Part shown: in pieces, positions 1 through 6,756 of the stretch
Layout: each line of letters opens with the position of its first letter
Numbering within the stretch: the stretch's first letter is position 1
Assembly: GCA_013202725.1 (NCBI GenBank)
Contig: JABMRH010000073.1
Location: 1 to 8,964 of the forward strand
DNA from: Desulfobacteraceae bacterium
GTDB lineage: Bacteria; Desulfobacterota; Desulfobacteria; Desulfobacterales; ETH-SRB1
Reading direction: 5' to 3'
Length of the DNA stretch: 8,964 nucleotides
Position numbers and translations under genes: made by a program
The notes under the pieces: model-generated
Database searches by the model: none
What the model was told of the DNA's origin: nothing
What the model saw: the letters and a program-made list of their open reading frames with translations, nothing else

Positions 1-1
1 A

Positions 2-226
2 CCCGGTATAGAAGAATTGGAATTTATTGCATGGCTCAGCCGTTTTGATATTCCACCCATCTTGGTTCTGACAAAGACCGACAAGCTTTCAAAGACAAAA
101 CAGATAAAGCAGCAGCTTGCTATAGCAGAAACACTTAATGTGGATAAAGATAATCTGATCCTCTTTTCTGCAAAAACAGGCCGCGGGAAAAATGATGTTT
201 GGGATGCGGTTGAGAAATTGTTATGA
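2..226 (+). CDS. ysxC: Ribosome biogenesis GTP-binding protein YsxC/EngB, C-terminal fragment
   Basis: This is the 3' end of a gene that begins before the window; the first complete codon is at base 2 and about 74 residues are visible. YsxC/EngB is a TrmE-Era-Bms1-family GTPase that binds the large ribosomal subunit and is needed for late 50S assembly. The visible part begins PGIEELEFIAWL, continues into the G4 guanine-specificity motif TKTDK (within LVLTKTDKLSK) and ends with the G5-type motif SAKTGRG and a short C-terminal helix. This matches the normal end of the family. The internal TTG at base 17 is not a start. It lies directly upstream of era, another ribosome-assembly GTPase, separated by 64 bp that hold a short tandem repeat. 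Confidence 0.88.
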   Translation, partial: PGIEELEFIAWLSRFDIPPILVLTKTDKLSKTKQIKQQLAIAETLNVDKDNLILFSAKTGRGKNDVWDAVEKLL

Positions 227-230
227 ATTA

Positions 231-254
231 AGGGATTGAGGGATTGAGGGATTC
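231..254. repeat. Three tandem copies of an 8-bp unit (AGGGATTG)
   Basis: Directly after the ysxC stop codon the unit AGGGATTG occurs at 231-238 and 239-246, with a third copy, AGGGATTC, at 247-254 that differs at its last base. It fills most of the 64-bp spacer before era. A second small duplication follows: AAGTGAAG at 261-268 and again at 282-289, the latter ending just before the era start. The spacer shows no promoter or terminator that I can support. Confidence 0.85.
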
Positions 255-290
255 ACAACTAAGTGAAGTGAACACCATGTAAAGTGAAGA

Positions 291-1199
291 ATGAAAAATA
301 TAAATAATAGCTCTACTGACTTTAAATCCGGATTTGTAGCAATTGTAGGCGCGCCTAATGCAGGAAAATCCACCCTTTTAAACCTGATGCTCGGCGAAAA
401 GATATCTATTACTTCCCAAAAACCCCAGACTACACGTAACCGCATAATAGGAGTAGTTCATAGACCCTTTTCTCAGATTGTTTTTATCGATACACCCGGT
501 ATGCACAGGGCAAAAGGAAATCTGAACGTCAGAATTGTGGATGTAGCCCTTTCAGCCCTTGGCGATGTGGACATAGCGCTTATTCTTGTTGATGTGTCAA
601 AACCGGATCCGGATTCCGAGAGTTTTATTGTAAAGAAGCTTGAGAAACAGAAAAGATGCGTTATCCTTGCTCTTAACAAAATAGATCTTGTTAACAAATC
701 TGAGCTCCTTGCCGTAATAGATAAATGGGCAAAGGCCTATCCTTTTGAGACTATAGTGCCGATTTCCGCAAAACATGGTGACCAGGTTGAACTGCTTCTT
801 GAATCTATGGAAAGACTTTTGCCGGATGGACCGCCTTTTTTTCCGGAAGATACTTTAACCGATATGCCGGAACGATTTATTGCCGCAGAAATGATTCGGG
901 AAAAGGTTTTTCGCCTTACAGGTCAGGAAATACCTTATTCCACAGCAGTAACAATAGATTCTTTTTCAACAAAAAAAAAGGGAGCGCTTGTAATGATTAA
1001 TGCTACTATTCATGTTGAGCGTGCATCCCAGAAAGGAATCATAATCGGGAAAGGCGGCAGTAAGCTGAAAAATATCGGCGAACAGGCGCGCAAAGATATA
1101 GAAAAAATGGTTGGCTCCAAAGTGTTTCTAAAGCTTTTTGTGCGTGTGCAGAAAGAATGGAGTAAAGATACCAAGGCGCTGAGGAATTTTGGTTACTGA
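291..1199 (+). CDS. era: GTPase Era
   Basis: Era is an essential GTPase that binds the 3' end of 16S rRNA and helps mature the 30S subunit. The 302-residue length is normal for the family. The GTPase domain carries G1 GAPNAGKS at residues 20-27, the switch segment KPQTTRNR at 44-51, G3 DTPG at 67-70, G4 NKID at 129-132 and G5 SAK at 159-161. The C-terminal KH RNA-binding domain contains GKGG at 253-256 and the family ending VRVQKEWSKD. The ATG at 291 places the usual FVAIVG strand after about 14 residues, slightly longer than many Era proteins. No strong Shine-Dalgarno site precedes it; only GTGAAGA abuts the start. The stop codon overlaps the start of the ATP-grasp gene (TGATG), which suggests translational coupling. 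Confidence 0.97.
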   Translation: MKNINNSSTDFKSGFVAIVGAPNAGKSTLLNLMLGEKISITSQKPQTTRNRIIGVVHRPFSQIVFIDTPGMHRAKGNLNVRIVDVALSALGDVDIALILVDVSKPDPDSESFIVKKLEKQKRCVILALNKIDLVNKSELLAVIDKWAKAYPFETIVPISAKHGDQVELLLESMERLLPDGPPFFPEDTLTDMPERFIAAEMIREKVFRLTGQEIPYSTAVTIDSFSTKKKGALVMINATIHVERASQKGIIIGKGGSKLKNIGEQARKDIEKMVGSKVFLKLFVRVQKEWSKDTKALRNFGY

Positions 1200-2146
1200 T
1201 GATTCTGTCATTTCATCCATGCTTTGTAGCGGACAAGAATATAATATGCGCTGGACGCAAGCCCGGCGCTGATGATCTTGCTGCTATTAAGGCTGCTGAT
1301 GCCGTTATCCTGCCTCAGGGATGCTATAAATCTCTGTACGAAATGGCGCGTGGCAACTGCGCAAATGTCTTCCCTAATTATGATGCAAAGTTTAAATATC
1401 CAGGTAAAACCGGTCAGACAAAGCTGTTTCAGAATAAAGGGGTTTCACTTCCAGAAACAGTGATATTTCGCAATACAGATTCTTTTATCCCGAATTTTGC
1501 AAGCTTCTCAAAATGTCATTGCGAGGAGCGGAGCGACGTGGCAATCTTATCACCCAAAGATTGCTTCGCTATCGCTCGCAATGACGCCATTGGCAAGGAT
1601 TTCCAAATAATCCTTGCGAAATTTGGGTTTGATTTTCCTTTTGTATTCAAGTTTGACTGGGGTGGAGAAGGGGAAAATGTTTATTTAATAAAGTCGGCAG
1701 AAGATCTTCAGGAGGTTTTGCAAAAAGCCGCTATCTATGAAAGGACAGGGCAGGCAGGTTTTTTAATACAGGAGTATATCCCATCTCAAAACAGGTCATT
1801 AAGAGTCGTCATCATAAATCGGAAGATAATTACCTACTGGCGCGTTTTGAAAAACAGGGAAGGATTTTGCTCAAACCTGTCGCAAGGAGCAGTTATAGAT
1901 TTTGATTCTGATCCGGACTTGCAGGAGATGGCCGCTGTTTCGGTAAAAAATTTTTGTAAACAGGCGGGAATAAACCTTGCCGGCATTGATATTTTATTTT
2001 CATCAGATGCTAAACCGCAAAAGCGAGCGCATTCTCCGCAGCTTGCTGCGGGGTTAGCGAGCGAATCTGAAAATAGCAAACTTCCTTACGGTCGAAGCTC
2101 CCCGCAGCTTGTTGCGGGGAACTTCAATAAAGGCATAGAAAAATGA
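1199..2146 (+). CDS. RimK-like ATP-grasp family protein with repeat insertion and a repeat-derived C-terminus; probably defective
   Basis: ATP-grasp enzymes join a carboxyl group to an amine or thiol using ATP; the substrate of this subfamily is unknown to me. Residues 1 to about 100 form an N-terminal pre-ATP-grasp-like region (for example AADAVILPQGCY). The ATP-grasp core resumes at about 133, with the probable ATP-binding lysine in FVFKFDWGGEG (K151), the hinge-like QEYIP at 191-195, RSLRVVI at 199-205 and AGIDILF at 261-267 (D264). Two abnormalities stand out. Residues 106-130 are encoded by an inserted palindromic repeat. After about residue 271 the protein is translated repeat (SPQLAAG..., SPQLVAG...) instead of the Glu-x-Asn metal-binding segment with which ATP-grasp folds usually finish. 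The frame is intact, starts in the era stop codon and ends in the hisC start codon (ATGA), so it may be kept open to couple translation. Catalytic activity is doubtful and it may be a functional pseudogene. Confidence 0.75.
   Translation: MILSFHPCFVADKNIICAGRKPGADDLAAIKAADAVILPQGCYKSLYEMARGNCANVFPNYDAKFKYPGKTGQTKLFQNKGVSLPETVIFRNTDSFIPNFASFSKCHCEERSDVAILSPKDCFAIARNDAIGKDFQIILAKFGFDFPFVFKFDWGGEGENVYLIKSAEDLQEVLQKAAIYERTGQAGFLIQEYIPSQNRSLRVVIINRKIITYWRVLKNREGFCSNLSQGAVIDFDSDPDLQEMAAVSVKNFCKQAGINLAGIDILFSSDAKPQKRAHSPQLAAGLASESENSKLPYGRSSPQLVAGNFNKGIEK
1514..1586. repeat. 73-bp palindromic interspersed repeat inside the ATP-grasp gene (CHCEERSD type)
   Basis: The ends form a perfect 11-bp inverted repeat, GTCATTGCGAG at 1515-1525 against CTCGCAATGAC at 1575-1585. 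A second, nested perfect 8-bp pair follows: GCAATCTT at 1541-1548 and AAGATTGC at 1557-1564. The single strand could fold into a two-tier hairpin. In the gene's frame it reads CHCEERSDVAI followed by a segment ending AIARND. I recognise this peptide as a recurrent translated-repeat signature in many bacterial genomes. It keeps the reading frame open and sits between the N-terminal region and the ATP-grasp core. No clear target-site duplication is visible at its ends. Confidence 0.9.
1593..1617. repeat. Perfect 9-bp inverted repeat (hairpin) inside the ATP-grasp gene
   Basis: GCAAGGATT at 1593-1601 and AATCCTTGC at 1609-1617 are exact reverse complements separated by 7 bases. The hairpin starts 7 bp after the 73-bp palindromic repeat. 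There is no following T-run, so it is not a classical terminator. It could be chance structure or an edge of the inserted element. Confidence 0.6.
2022..2066. repeat. GC-rich hairpin repeat, copy 1, at the 3' end of the ATP-grasp gene
   Basis: The core is a perfect 7-bp inverted repeat, CCGCAGC at 2036-2042 and GCTGCGG at 2045-2051, with a 2-base centre. It is flanked by a direct repeat AGCGAGCG at 2022-2029 and 2056-2063. An outer ATTC at 2031-2034 and GAAT at 2063-2066 extend the symmetry. It is translated as SPQLAAG in the ATP-grasp frame. The same core recurs about 65 bp downstream (copy 2). Confidence 0.75.
2094..2125. repeat. GC-rich hairpin repeat, copy 2, just upstream of hisC
   Basis: GAAGCTCCCCGCA at 2094-2106 pairs with TGCGGGGAACTTC at 2113-2125, 12 of 13 positions complementary, with a 6-base loop. 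The core (CCGCAGCTTGTTGCGGGG) matches copy 1 at all but one or two positions. The hairpin ends 17 bases before the hisC ATG, and the hisC ribosome-binding site (AAAGG at 2129-2133) lies right after it. There is no T-run behind it, so rather than terminating transcription it may affect RNA stability or hisC translation. Confidence 0.78.
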
Positions 2147-3246
2147 ACCTGAAAGTTCCAGATTATATACTATCAATACAGCCGTATTCTCCGGGCAAGC
2201 CTCTTGAAGAACTCGAGAGGGAATACGGCATTAGTGACTCCATAAAGCTTGCTTCAAATGAAAACCCCCTGGGGCCGTCTCCCAGGGCGGTTGAGGCTAT
2301 TAAGGGGGCCATAGAGAACCTTAATCGGTATCCTGATGCCGGCGGTCATGATTTAACAAAAAAAATCTCTGAAAGTCTGGGAATCGGGCAGGAGAATATT
2401 GTTTTAGGAAACGGTTCAGATGAGATTATAGGCATGCTTACGAGAGCATTAATACAGGCCGGCGATGAGGTGATTATGCCGTGGCCCTCATTTCTTATAT
2501 ACGATATAATGGTTCGTAGCGTCGGAGCTATCCCTGTATATGTGCCGCTGAATTCACTTTCAATTGACTTAAACAGCATGCAAAGCAGAATTACTCCAAA
2601 AACCCGCATGATTTTTTTGTGCAATCCCAATAATCCAACCGGAACCGTTTTCTCCAAAACCGACCTTGAAACCTTTCTGGAAAGTATTCCCGAAGTAGTT
2701 GTTGTGGTAGACGAGGCATATATCGAATTTGTTCGAGATAAAGAATGCGCAAGAAGCATTGATTATATTAATGCAGATGTAGCAATAGTTACGCTTCGCA
2801 CCTTTTCCAAGGCTTATGGTCTGGCAGGGCTTAGAATCGGCTATGGAATAATGCCTCAGGAAATAGCGGATCTGATAAACAGGATAAGGTTGCCATTTAA
2901 TGCAAATTCGCTGGCCCAGGTAGCCGCTATTGCGGCCATTGAAGATAAAAAATTTTTGCAAAAGACTGTAGATCTTGTTCAAGAAGGTTTGGATTTCTTG
3001 TACGATTCCCTTGAAAGGCTGGGAATTAAATATTTTCCTTCCCAGGCAAATTTTTTTCTGATCAATGTTAAGAAAAATGCTGATGAGATTTTTGAAAAGA
3101 TGCTCAGACAGGGGGTTATTGTCAGGTCCATGACATCTTATGGTTATCCTAACTATATTAGAATTAATGTCGGACTTTATAATGAGAATGTCCGTTTTAT
3201 TAACGCGCTTGAGAAGGTATTATGCAACCTCTCCTTATCACAATAG
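2143..3246 (+). CDS. hisC: Histidinol-phosphate aminotransferase
   Basis: HisC is a PLP-dependent fold-type I aminotransferase that converts imidazole acetol phosphate plus glutamate to histidinol phosphate in histidine synthesis. The 367-residue length is typical. Family marks are LASNENPLGPSP at 36-47, RYPD at 62-65, GNGSDE at 89-94, NPNNPTG at 161-167, the D190/Y193 cofactor-binding pair in VVDEAYIEF, and the Schiff-base lysine K223 in TFSKAYGLAGLRIGY. The YIRINVG segment near the C-terminus supplies the substrate-carboxylate arginine. The ATG overlaps the upstream stop codon, with a modest AAAGG site 9 bases before it. The 3' end overlaps cmk by 25 bp. No other histidine genes are in the window, so hisC seems separated from any his operon here; a broader aromatic or histidinol-phosphate specificity cannot be excluded. 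Confidence 0.95.
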   Translation: MNLKVPDYILSIQPYSPGKPLEELEREYGISDSIKLASNENPLGPSPRAVEAIKGAIENLNRYPDAGGHDLTKKISESLGIGQENIVLGNGSDEIIGMLTRALIQAGDEVIMPWPSFLIYDIMVRSVGAIPVYVPLNSLSIDLNSMQSRITPKTRMIFLCNPNNPTGTVFSKTDLETFLESIPEVVVVVDEAYIEFVRDKECARSIDYINADVAIVTLRTFSKAYGLAGLRIGYGIMPQEIADLINRIRLPFNANSLAQVAAIAAIEDKKFLQKTVDLVQEGLDFLYDSLERLGIKYFPSQANFFLINVKKNADEIFEKMLRQGVIVRSMTSYGYPNYIRINVGLYNENVRFINALEKVLCNLSLSQ

Positions 3247-3890
3247 ACGGCCCGGCAGGGGCGGGTAAAACCACGGTAAGCCGGAGCCTGGCAAAAAGGC
3301 TTGGTTACAGATATATTGATACAGGAGCTCTTTACAGGGGGGTTGCATTTGAAGCAAAAGCTAAAGGACTAAGCCATGATGACGATATCGGACTTGAAAA
3401 GTTATGCAAGTCTATGGACTTAAAATTCGTATTTGCAGAAGAAGGGTCACGTCTATTCTCAAACAACAAAGATATCACAGATCAAATAAGAAATCCTGAA
3501 ATTTCGATGCTTGCCTCGGCTGTTTCCGCAAGGCCGGTTGTAAGGAGATATCTCCTGGATTTGCAAAGGGATATGGGGGCCGGGAAAGGAGTTGTATTTG
3601 AGGGGCGCGACATGGGCACTGTCGTGTTTCCAGACGCCGATATAAAATTTTTTTTAGATGCATCCCGCAAAACAAGGGCGTTAAGGCGTTATAAGGAATT
3701 ATCGTCAAAAACCTCCATGACAATAGAGGAAACCGAACAGGATATCAACCAACGGGATGAAAATGACAGAACCAGGTCTCTGGCCCCATTAAAACCGGCT
3801 GAAGATGCTATAATAGTGGATTCAACCGATCTTTCCGCAGACGAAGTGGTTGAGCTTATACTTTCACACATCGCTAAAAACACCGGATAG
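3222..3890 (+). CDS. cmk: Cytidylate (CMP/dCMP) kinase
   Basis: This enzyme phosphorylates CMP and dCMP with ATP, recycling pyrimidine nucleotides for RNA, DNA and lipid precursor synthesis in the cytosol. The 222-residue length is normal. It shows a P-loop GPAGAGKTT at 10-18, the CMP-binding YIDTGALYR at 31-39, the GRDMGTVVFPDA motif at 128-139, and the lid-like segment RDENDRTRSLAPL at 178-190 with the family arginines and Asp. The ATG at 3222 lies inside the last codons of hisC, putting the P-loop at the expected distance from the N-terminus. A cmk-rpsA order is widespread in proteobacteria. The lytB/ispH gene that often sits between them in related genomes is absent here. Confidence 0.96.
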   Translation: MQPLLITIDGPAGAGKTTVSRSLAKRLGYRYIDTGALYRGVAFEAKAKGLSHDDDIGLEKLCKSMDLKFVFAEEGSRLFSNNKDITDQIRNPEISMLASAVSARPVVRRYLLDLQRDMGAGKGVVFEGRDMGTVVFPDADIKFFLDASRKTRALRRYKELSSKTSMTIEETEQDINQRDENDRTRSLAPLKPAEDAIIVDSTDLSADEVVELILSHIAKNTG

Positions 3891-3921
3891 CGCTTGCTTT
3901 TGCGATGCCATCAATTAAAGG

Positions 3922-3950
3922 TTGTTTTATTGCGGTTAATTTGTTATAAA
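3922..3950 (+). promoter_or_regulatory. Candidate sigma70 promoter for rpsA
   Basis: TTGTTT at 3922-3927 and TATAAA at 3945-3950 are separated by 17 bp in the cmk-rpsA gap. The expected transcript start is around 3957, giving a leader of roughly 60 bases. The spacing is ideal and the -10 differs from TATAAT at one position, but in AT-rich DNA such matches also arise by chance. Confidence 0.5.
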
Positions 3951-3974
3951 AATAAGATTATGCAATCTCTTATT
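3951..3974 (+). promoter_or_regulatory. Imperfect inverted repeat at the rpsA transcript start region
   Basis: AATAAG at 3951-3956 pairs with CTTATT at 3969-3974. After a 2-base bulge an inner ATT/AAT pair closes on an ATGC loop. It directly follows the candidate -10 box, so it could be an operator or a small 5' hairpin in the S1 leader. Known S1 genes in enterobacteria are autoregulated at the leader; a similar role here is only a guess. Confidence 0.3.
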
Positions 3975-4015
3975 GGTTGCGACATTAAATACAGGTTAAG
4001 GGGGAATATTGGTTA

Positions 4016-5812
4016 ATGGATAATTTTGCAGAAAACAATTCAACCGAAAAGATAGACAAAGAGGATTTGACAGATCAGGCTGGTACGGAGCAGCCTGTTG
4101 ATGATCAAGTGTCAAAAGATGTTCAAGATTCCGGCGATAGCGAAGAAAACTATGAGGATATGTACGCTGAAAGCTTTAAGCGTTTCGAAGAAGGAGAGCT
4201 TGTTGCCGGCAGGATAATTGCCATTGACAAAGATTACGTGATTGTTGACATCGGCTATAAATCAGAGGGGCAAATACGGATTCGGGAATTTATGGATGAT
4301 CAAGGTAATATTAACGCATCTCAAGGAGACGATGTTGAGGTGATGGTTGAATACTGGGATGAAGATGAAGAGCGTGTTGTCCTTTCAAAAGAAAAGGCGG
4401 CAAAGGTAAAGATATGGGAAGACATTAAGCGCACTTACGATAACGGCGAAACTGTCGAAGGGGTTATTTTAGCCCGTGTAAAGGGCGGCTTTTCCGTGGA
4501 TATCGGAGTGCAGGCCTTTTTGCCCGGCTCACAGGCTGATTTGCGCCCTATCCGTAATCTCGACGAGATGGTAGGGAAGACCTTTACATTTAAAATTTTA
4601 AAATATAATCGAAAGCGCAGCAATATAGTTTTATCAAGACGGGTTATTCTTGAACAGGAACGCGAATCTAAAAGGTCTGCAACTCTTGAATCCATACATG
4701 AAGGCAAGGTTGCTGAAGGTATTGTAAAGAATATTACCGAGTATGGCGTATTCGTTGATCTTGGCGGTGTTGACGGCCTGCTGCATATTACGGACATTTC
4801 GTGGGGGCGTGTTAAACATCCTTCGGAACTTTTTTCGGTCGGCGATGAGATAACAGTCAAGATATTGAGCTTTGATATTGAGAAGGAAAGGGTTTCCTTG
4901 GGCATGAGACAACTTACCGAGGACCCATGGGCAAGTATTACAGAAAAATATCCGGTTGGTTCCCGTATTACCGGCAAGGTTGTCAGCCTGACAGATTATG
5001 GCGCATTTGTAGAATTGGAGGAGGGTATTGAAGGACTGATTCATGTTTCTGAGATGTCATGGACCAGAAAGATTCGCCATCCTTCCAAGGTTGTATCTAT
5101 TGGAGATGTGGTTGAGGCCGTAGTGCTTGATATAAAATCTGATAACAGACGCATTTCACTCGGAATGAAACAGGTTATTCCAAATCCATGGGATATAATT
5201 AGTGAAAAGTATCCTCTTGGGACAACCATTGAGGGGAAAGTCAAGAATATAACCGATTTTGGTCTTTTTGTCGGTATAGATGAAGGAATTGACGGCCTTG
5301 TTCATATCTCGGATATTTCCTGGACCAAGCGGATAAAACATCCAGCCGAGCTGTATAATAAAGGGGATGTAATTCAGGCTATAGTTCTTGATATTGAAAA
5401 GGAAAACGAAAGGTTTTCTCTCGGAATCAAACAGCTCGAAACAGATCCCTGGACAACTGTGGCAGAGCGTTATGAGGTTGGAAAAGAGATTACAGGCACA
5501 GTTACAAATATTACCGATTTTGGAGTTTTTGTGGAATTGGAAGAAGGAATTGAAGGTCTTGTGCATGTATCTGAAATCAGCGCTGAAAAAATAAAAACCC
5601 CTGTTGGGGAATTCAATATCAACGATGTCATAACCGCAAAGGTTATGAATATTAACGGCGAGGAAAGAAGAATTGGTCTTTCAATCAAACGGCTTGATAT
5701 CGAGGATGACAAAGCGCTTTTAGGTGAATATATAGACAACATGAGCCCTGCAACATCTACTTTTGGAGATATCCTGCGCGAGAATCTTCAGGATGAGTCA
5801 AGCAAGAAGTAG
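4016..5812 (+). CDS. rpsA: 30S ribosomal protein S1
   Basis: S1 binds the 5' leader of mRNAs and promotes initiation on the 30S subunit. The 598-residue product has an acidic, low-complexity N-terminal extension (about 1-57) followed by six S1 OB-fold repeats at roughly 60-125, 145-208, 229-297, 315-384, 402-471 and 489-558, then a short tail. Repeats 3-6 are most alike, each with the pattern GxVxxITDFGxFVxLxEGIxGLxHxSDISW. The first two are divergent, as usual for the ribosome-anchoring end. The length is slightly above the enterobacterial form because of the N-terminal extension. The ATG at 4016 is preceded by a G-rich ribosome-binding site (AAGGGGG at 3998-4004). It is followed at 32 bp by sppA, probably in the same transcript. 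Confidence 0.96.
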   Translation: MDNFAENNSTEKIDKEDLTDQAGTEQPVDDQVSKDVQDSGDSEENYEDMYAESFKRFEEGELVAGRIIAIDKDYVIVDIGYKSEGQIRIREFMDDQGNINASQGDDVEVMVEYWDEDEERVVLSKEKAAKVKIWEDIKRTYDNGETVEGVILARVKGGFSVDIGVQAFLPGSQADLRPIRNLDEMVGKTFTFKILKYNRKRSNIVLSRRVILEQERESKRSATLESIHEGKVAEGIVKNITEYGVFVDLGGVDGLLHITDISWGRVKHPSELFSVGDEITVKILSFDIEKERVSLGMRQLTEDPWASITEKYPVGSRITGKVVSLTDYGAFVELEEGIEGLIHVSEMSWTRKIRHPSKVVSIGDVVEAVVLDIKSDNRRISLGMKQVIPNPWDIISEKYPLGTTIEGKVKNITDFGLFVGIDEGIDGLVHISDISWTKRIKHPAELYNKGDVIQAIVLDIEKENERFSLGIKQLETDPWTTVAERYEVGKEITGTVTNITDFGVFVELEEGIEGLVHVSEISAEKIKTPVGEFNINDVITAKVMNINGEERRIGLSIKRLDIEDDKALLGEYIDNMSPATSTFGDILRENLQDESSKK

Positions 5813-5825
5813 GGATAGAGATTTT

Positions 5826-5840
5826 ATGCATCGAAATTAA
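5826..5840 (+). CDS. Possible 4-codon leader ORF (MHRN) ahead of sppA
   Basis: The only Shine-Dalgarno-like stretch in the rpsA-sppA gap, AGGGA at 5811-5815, is well spaced for the ATG at 5826. That ATG opens a 4-codon frame ending at TAA 5838-5840, four bases before the sppA ATG. Ribosomes finishing this mini-frame could reinitiate on sppA, which lacks its own clear site. It may equally be chance. Confidence 0.25.
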   Translation: MHRN

Positions 5841-5844
5841 CTTT

Positions 5845-6753
5845 ATGTTTTCCAGACGCCATCCATATCTTTTTTTTATTCTGACTTTTTCATCAATAAT
5901 GGTTACGGCTTTTATCTGCTTATCCCTGGTCTTTATGCTTGCTGTAAAGGATGCCGGTTTTGATGATCTTTTAAAATCAGGAGGAGAAAAGGTCGGAATA
6001 GTTGAGTTGACCGGCAATATTACTTCTTCCAGGGATATAATTCATAGTCTTAAATGTTTTCGTGAAAACAGTTCCATCAAGGCTATAGTAATTCGTATCG
6101 ATTCTCCCGGCGGCGCTGTCGGGCCTTCGCAGGAAATTTTCAGGGAAATCAGAAAAACAGTCGAAACAAAGAAGGTTATAGCTTCTATGGGCACTGTTGC
6201 TGCTTCCGGGGGTTATTATGTTGCCGCAGGCGCCGACGGTATTATTGCGAATCCAGGCACTATAACAGGCAGCATAGGCGTTATCATGGGTTTTGCAAAT
6301 TTTCAGGAACTTCTCCGTAAAATAGGCATGGTCCCCGTTGTCATCAAGAGCGGCCAGTACAAGGATATCGGCTCTCCGGTTCGTGAGATGACAAAGGATG
6401 AAAGAGGTCTCCTTCAAAATTTATCCAACCAGATTCACAGACAATTTATTGTGGATATTGCTGATGGAAGAGGGATGGATTTATCTAAAGTGGAAGGGAT
6501 TGCCGACGGACGTATTTTTACCGGAGAGGAGGCAAAAAATCTTGGGCTCATTGACCGTCTTGGGAATCTCGAAGACGCAATAGAATGGGCCGGCCGCATG
6601 GGCGGGATTAAGGGGAAGATTTCTGCTGTTTACGCGCCGAAGAAGAAGTTTTCCATCCTGAAGTTTATTGCAGAGTCATCCATTAAAGAGATTGTAAACA
6701 TGATAGCTAATCCATCGTTGTATACAGGCTATCTTTATTCCCCTTCAAATTAA
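5845..6753 (+). CDS. sppA: Signal peptide peptidase SppA, short (36K-type) form
   Basis: SppA is a membrane-bound serine peptidase of family S49 that degrades cleaved signal peptides and other membrane peptides. The 302-residue product matches the short, single-domain form. A basic start (MFSRRH) leads into one hydrophobic segment at about 8-34, anchoring the catalytic domain outside the cytoplasm. The core shows IDSPGG at 85-90 (the oxyanion-hole region), the nucleophile S121 in AASGGYY, TGSIGV at 141-146 and the general base K173 in KSGQYKDIGSP. The Ser-Lys spacing of 52 equals that of the Bacillus short SppA as I remember it. No good ribosome-binding site precedes the ATG at 5845. The rpsA-sppA order supports the call; an ihfB gene, often next in related genomes, is not present. 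Confidence 0.93.
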   Translation: MFSRRHPYLFFILTFSSIMVTAFICLSLVFMLAVKDAGFDDLLKSGGEKVGIVELTGNITSSRDIIHSLKCFRENSSIKAIVIRIDSPGGAVGPSQEIFREIRKTVETKKVIASMGTVAASGGYYVAAGADGIIANPGTITGSIGVIMGFANFQELLRKIGMVPVVIKSGQYKDIGSPVREMTKDERGLLQNLSNQIHRQFIVDIADGRGMDLSKVEGIADGRIFTGEEAKNLGLIDRLGNLEDAIEWAGRMGGIKGKISAVYAPKKKFSILKFIAESSIKEIVNMIANPSLYTGYLYSPSN

Positions 6754-6756
6754 TTC

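Noticed and set aside
1514..1617. CRISPR repeat or small RNA gene inside the ATP-grasp gene
   Set aside because: There is one copy only, no regularly spaced repeats, and no promoter or terminator of its own; an interspersed palindromic repeat explains it better.
2094..2125. GC-rich hairpin before hisC as an intrinsic terminator
   Set aside because: The stem is strong but no T-run follows, and it is inside a translated frame.
2346..2982. Two long minus-strand open frames (137 codons each) opposite hisC
   Set aside because: They lie wholly antisense to a well-supported aminotransferase, have no family character and no ribosome-binding site.
4435..5742. Several minus-strand frames of 67-180 codons opposite rpsA
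   Set aside because: They mirror the repeated S1 domains (the same shadow peptides recur), so they are by-products of the repeat structure of rpsA.
5977..6417. 146-codon minus-strand frame opposite sppA
   Set aside because: Antisense to the catalytic core of SppA; composition is Cys/His/Asn-rich without any recognisable motif.
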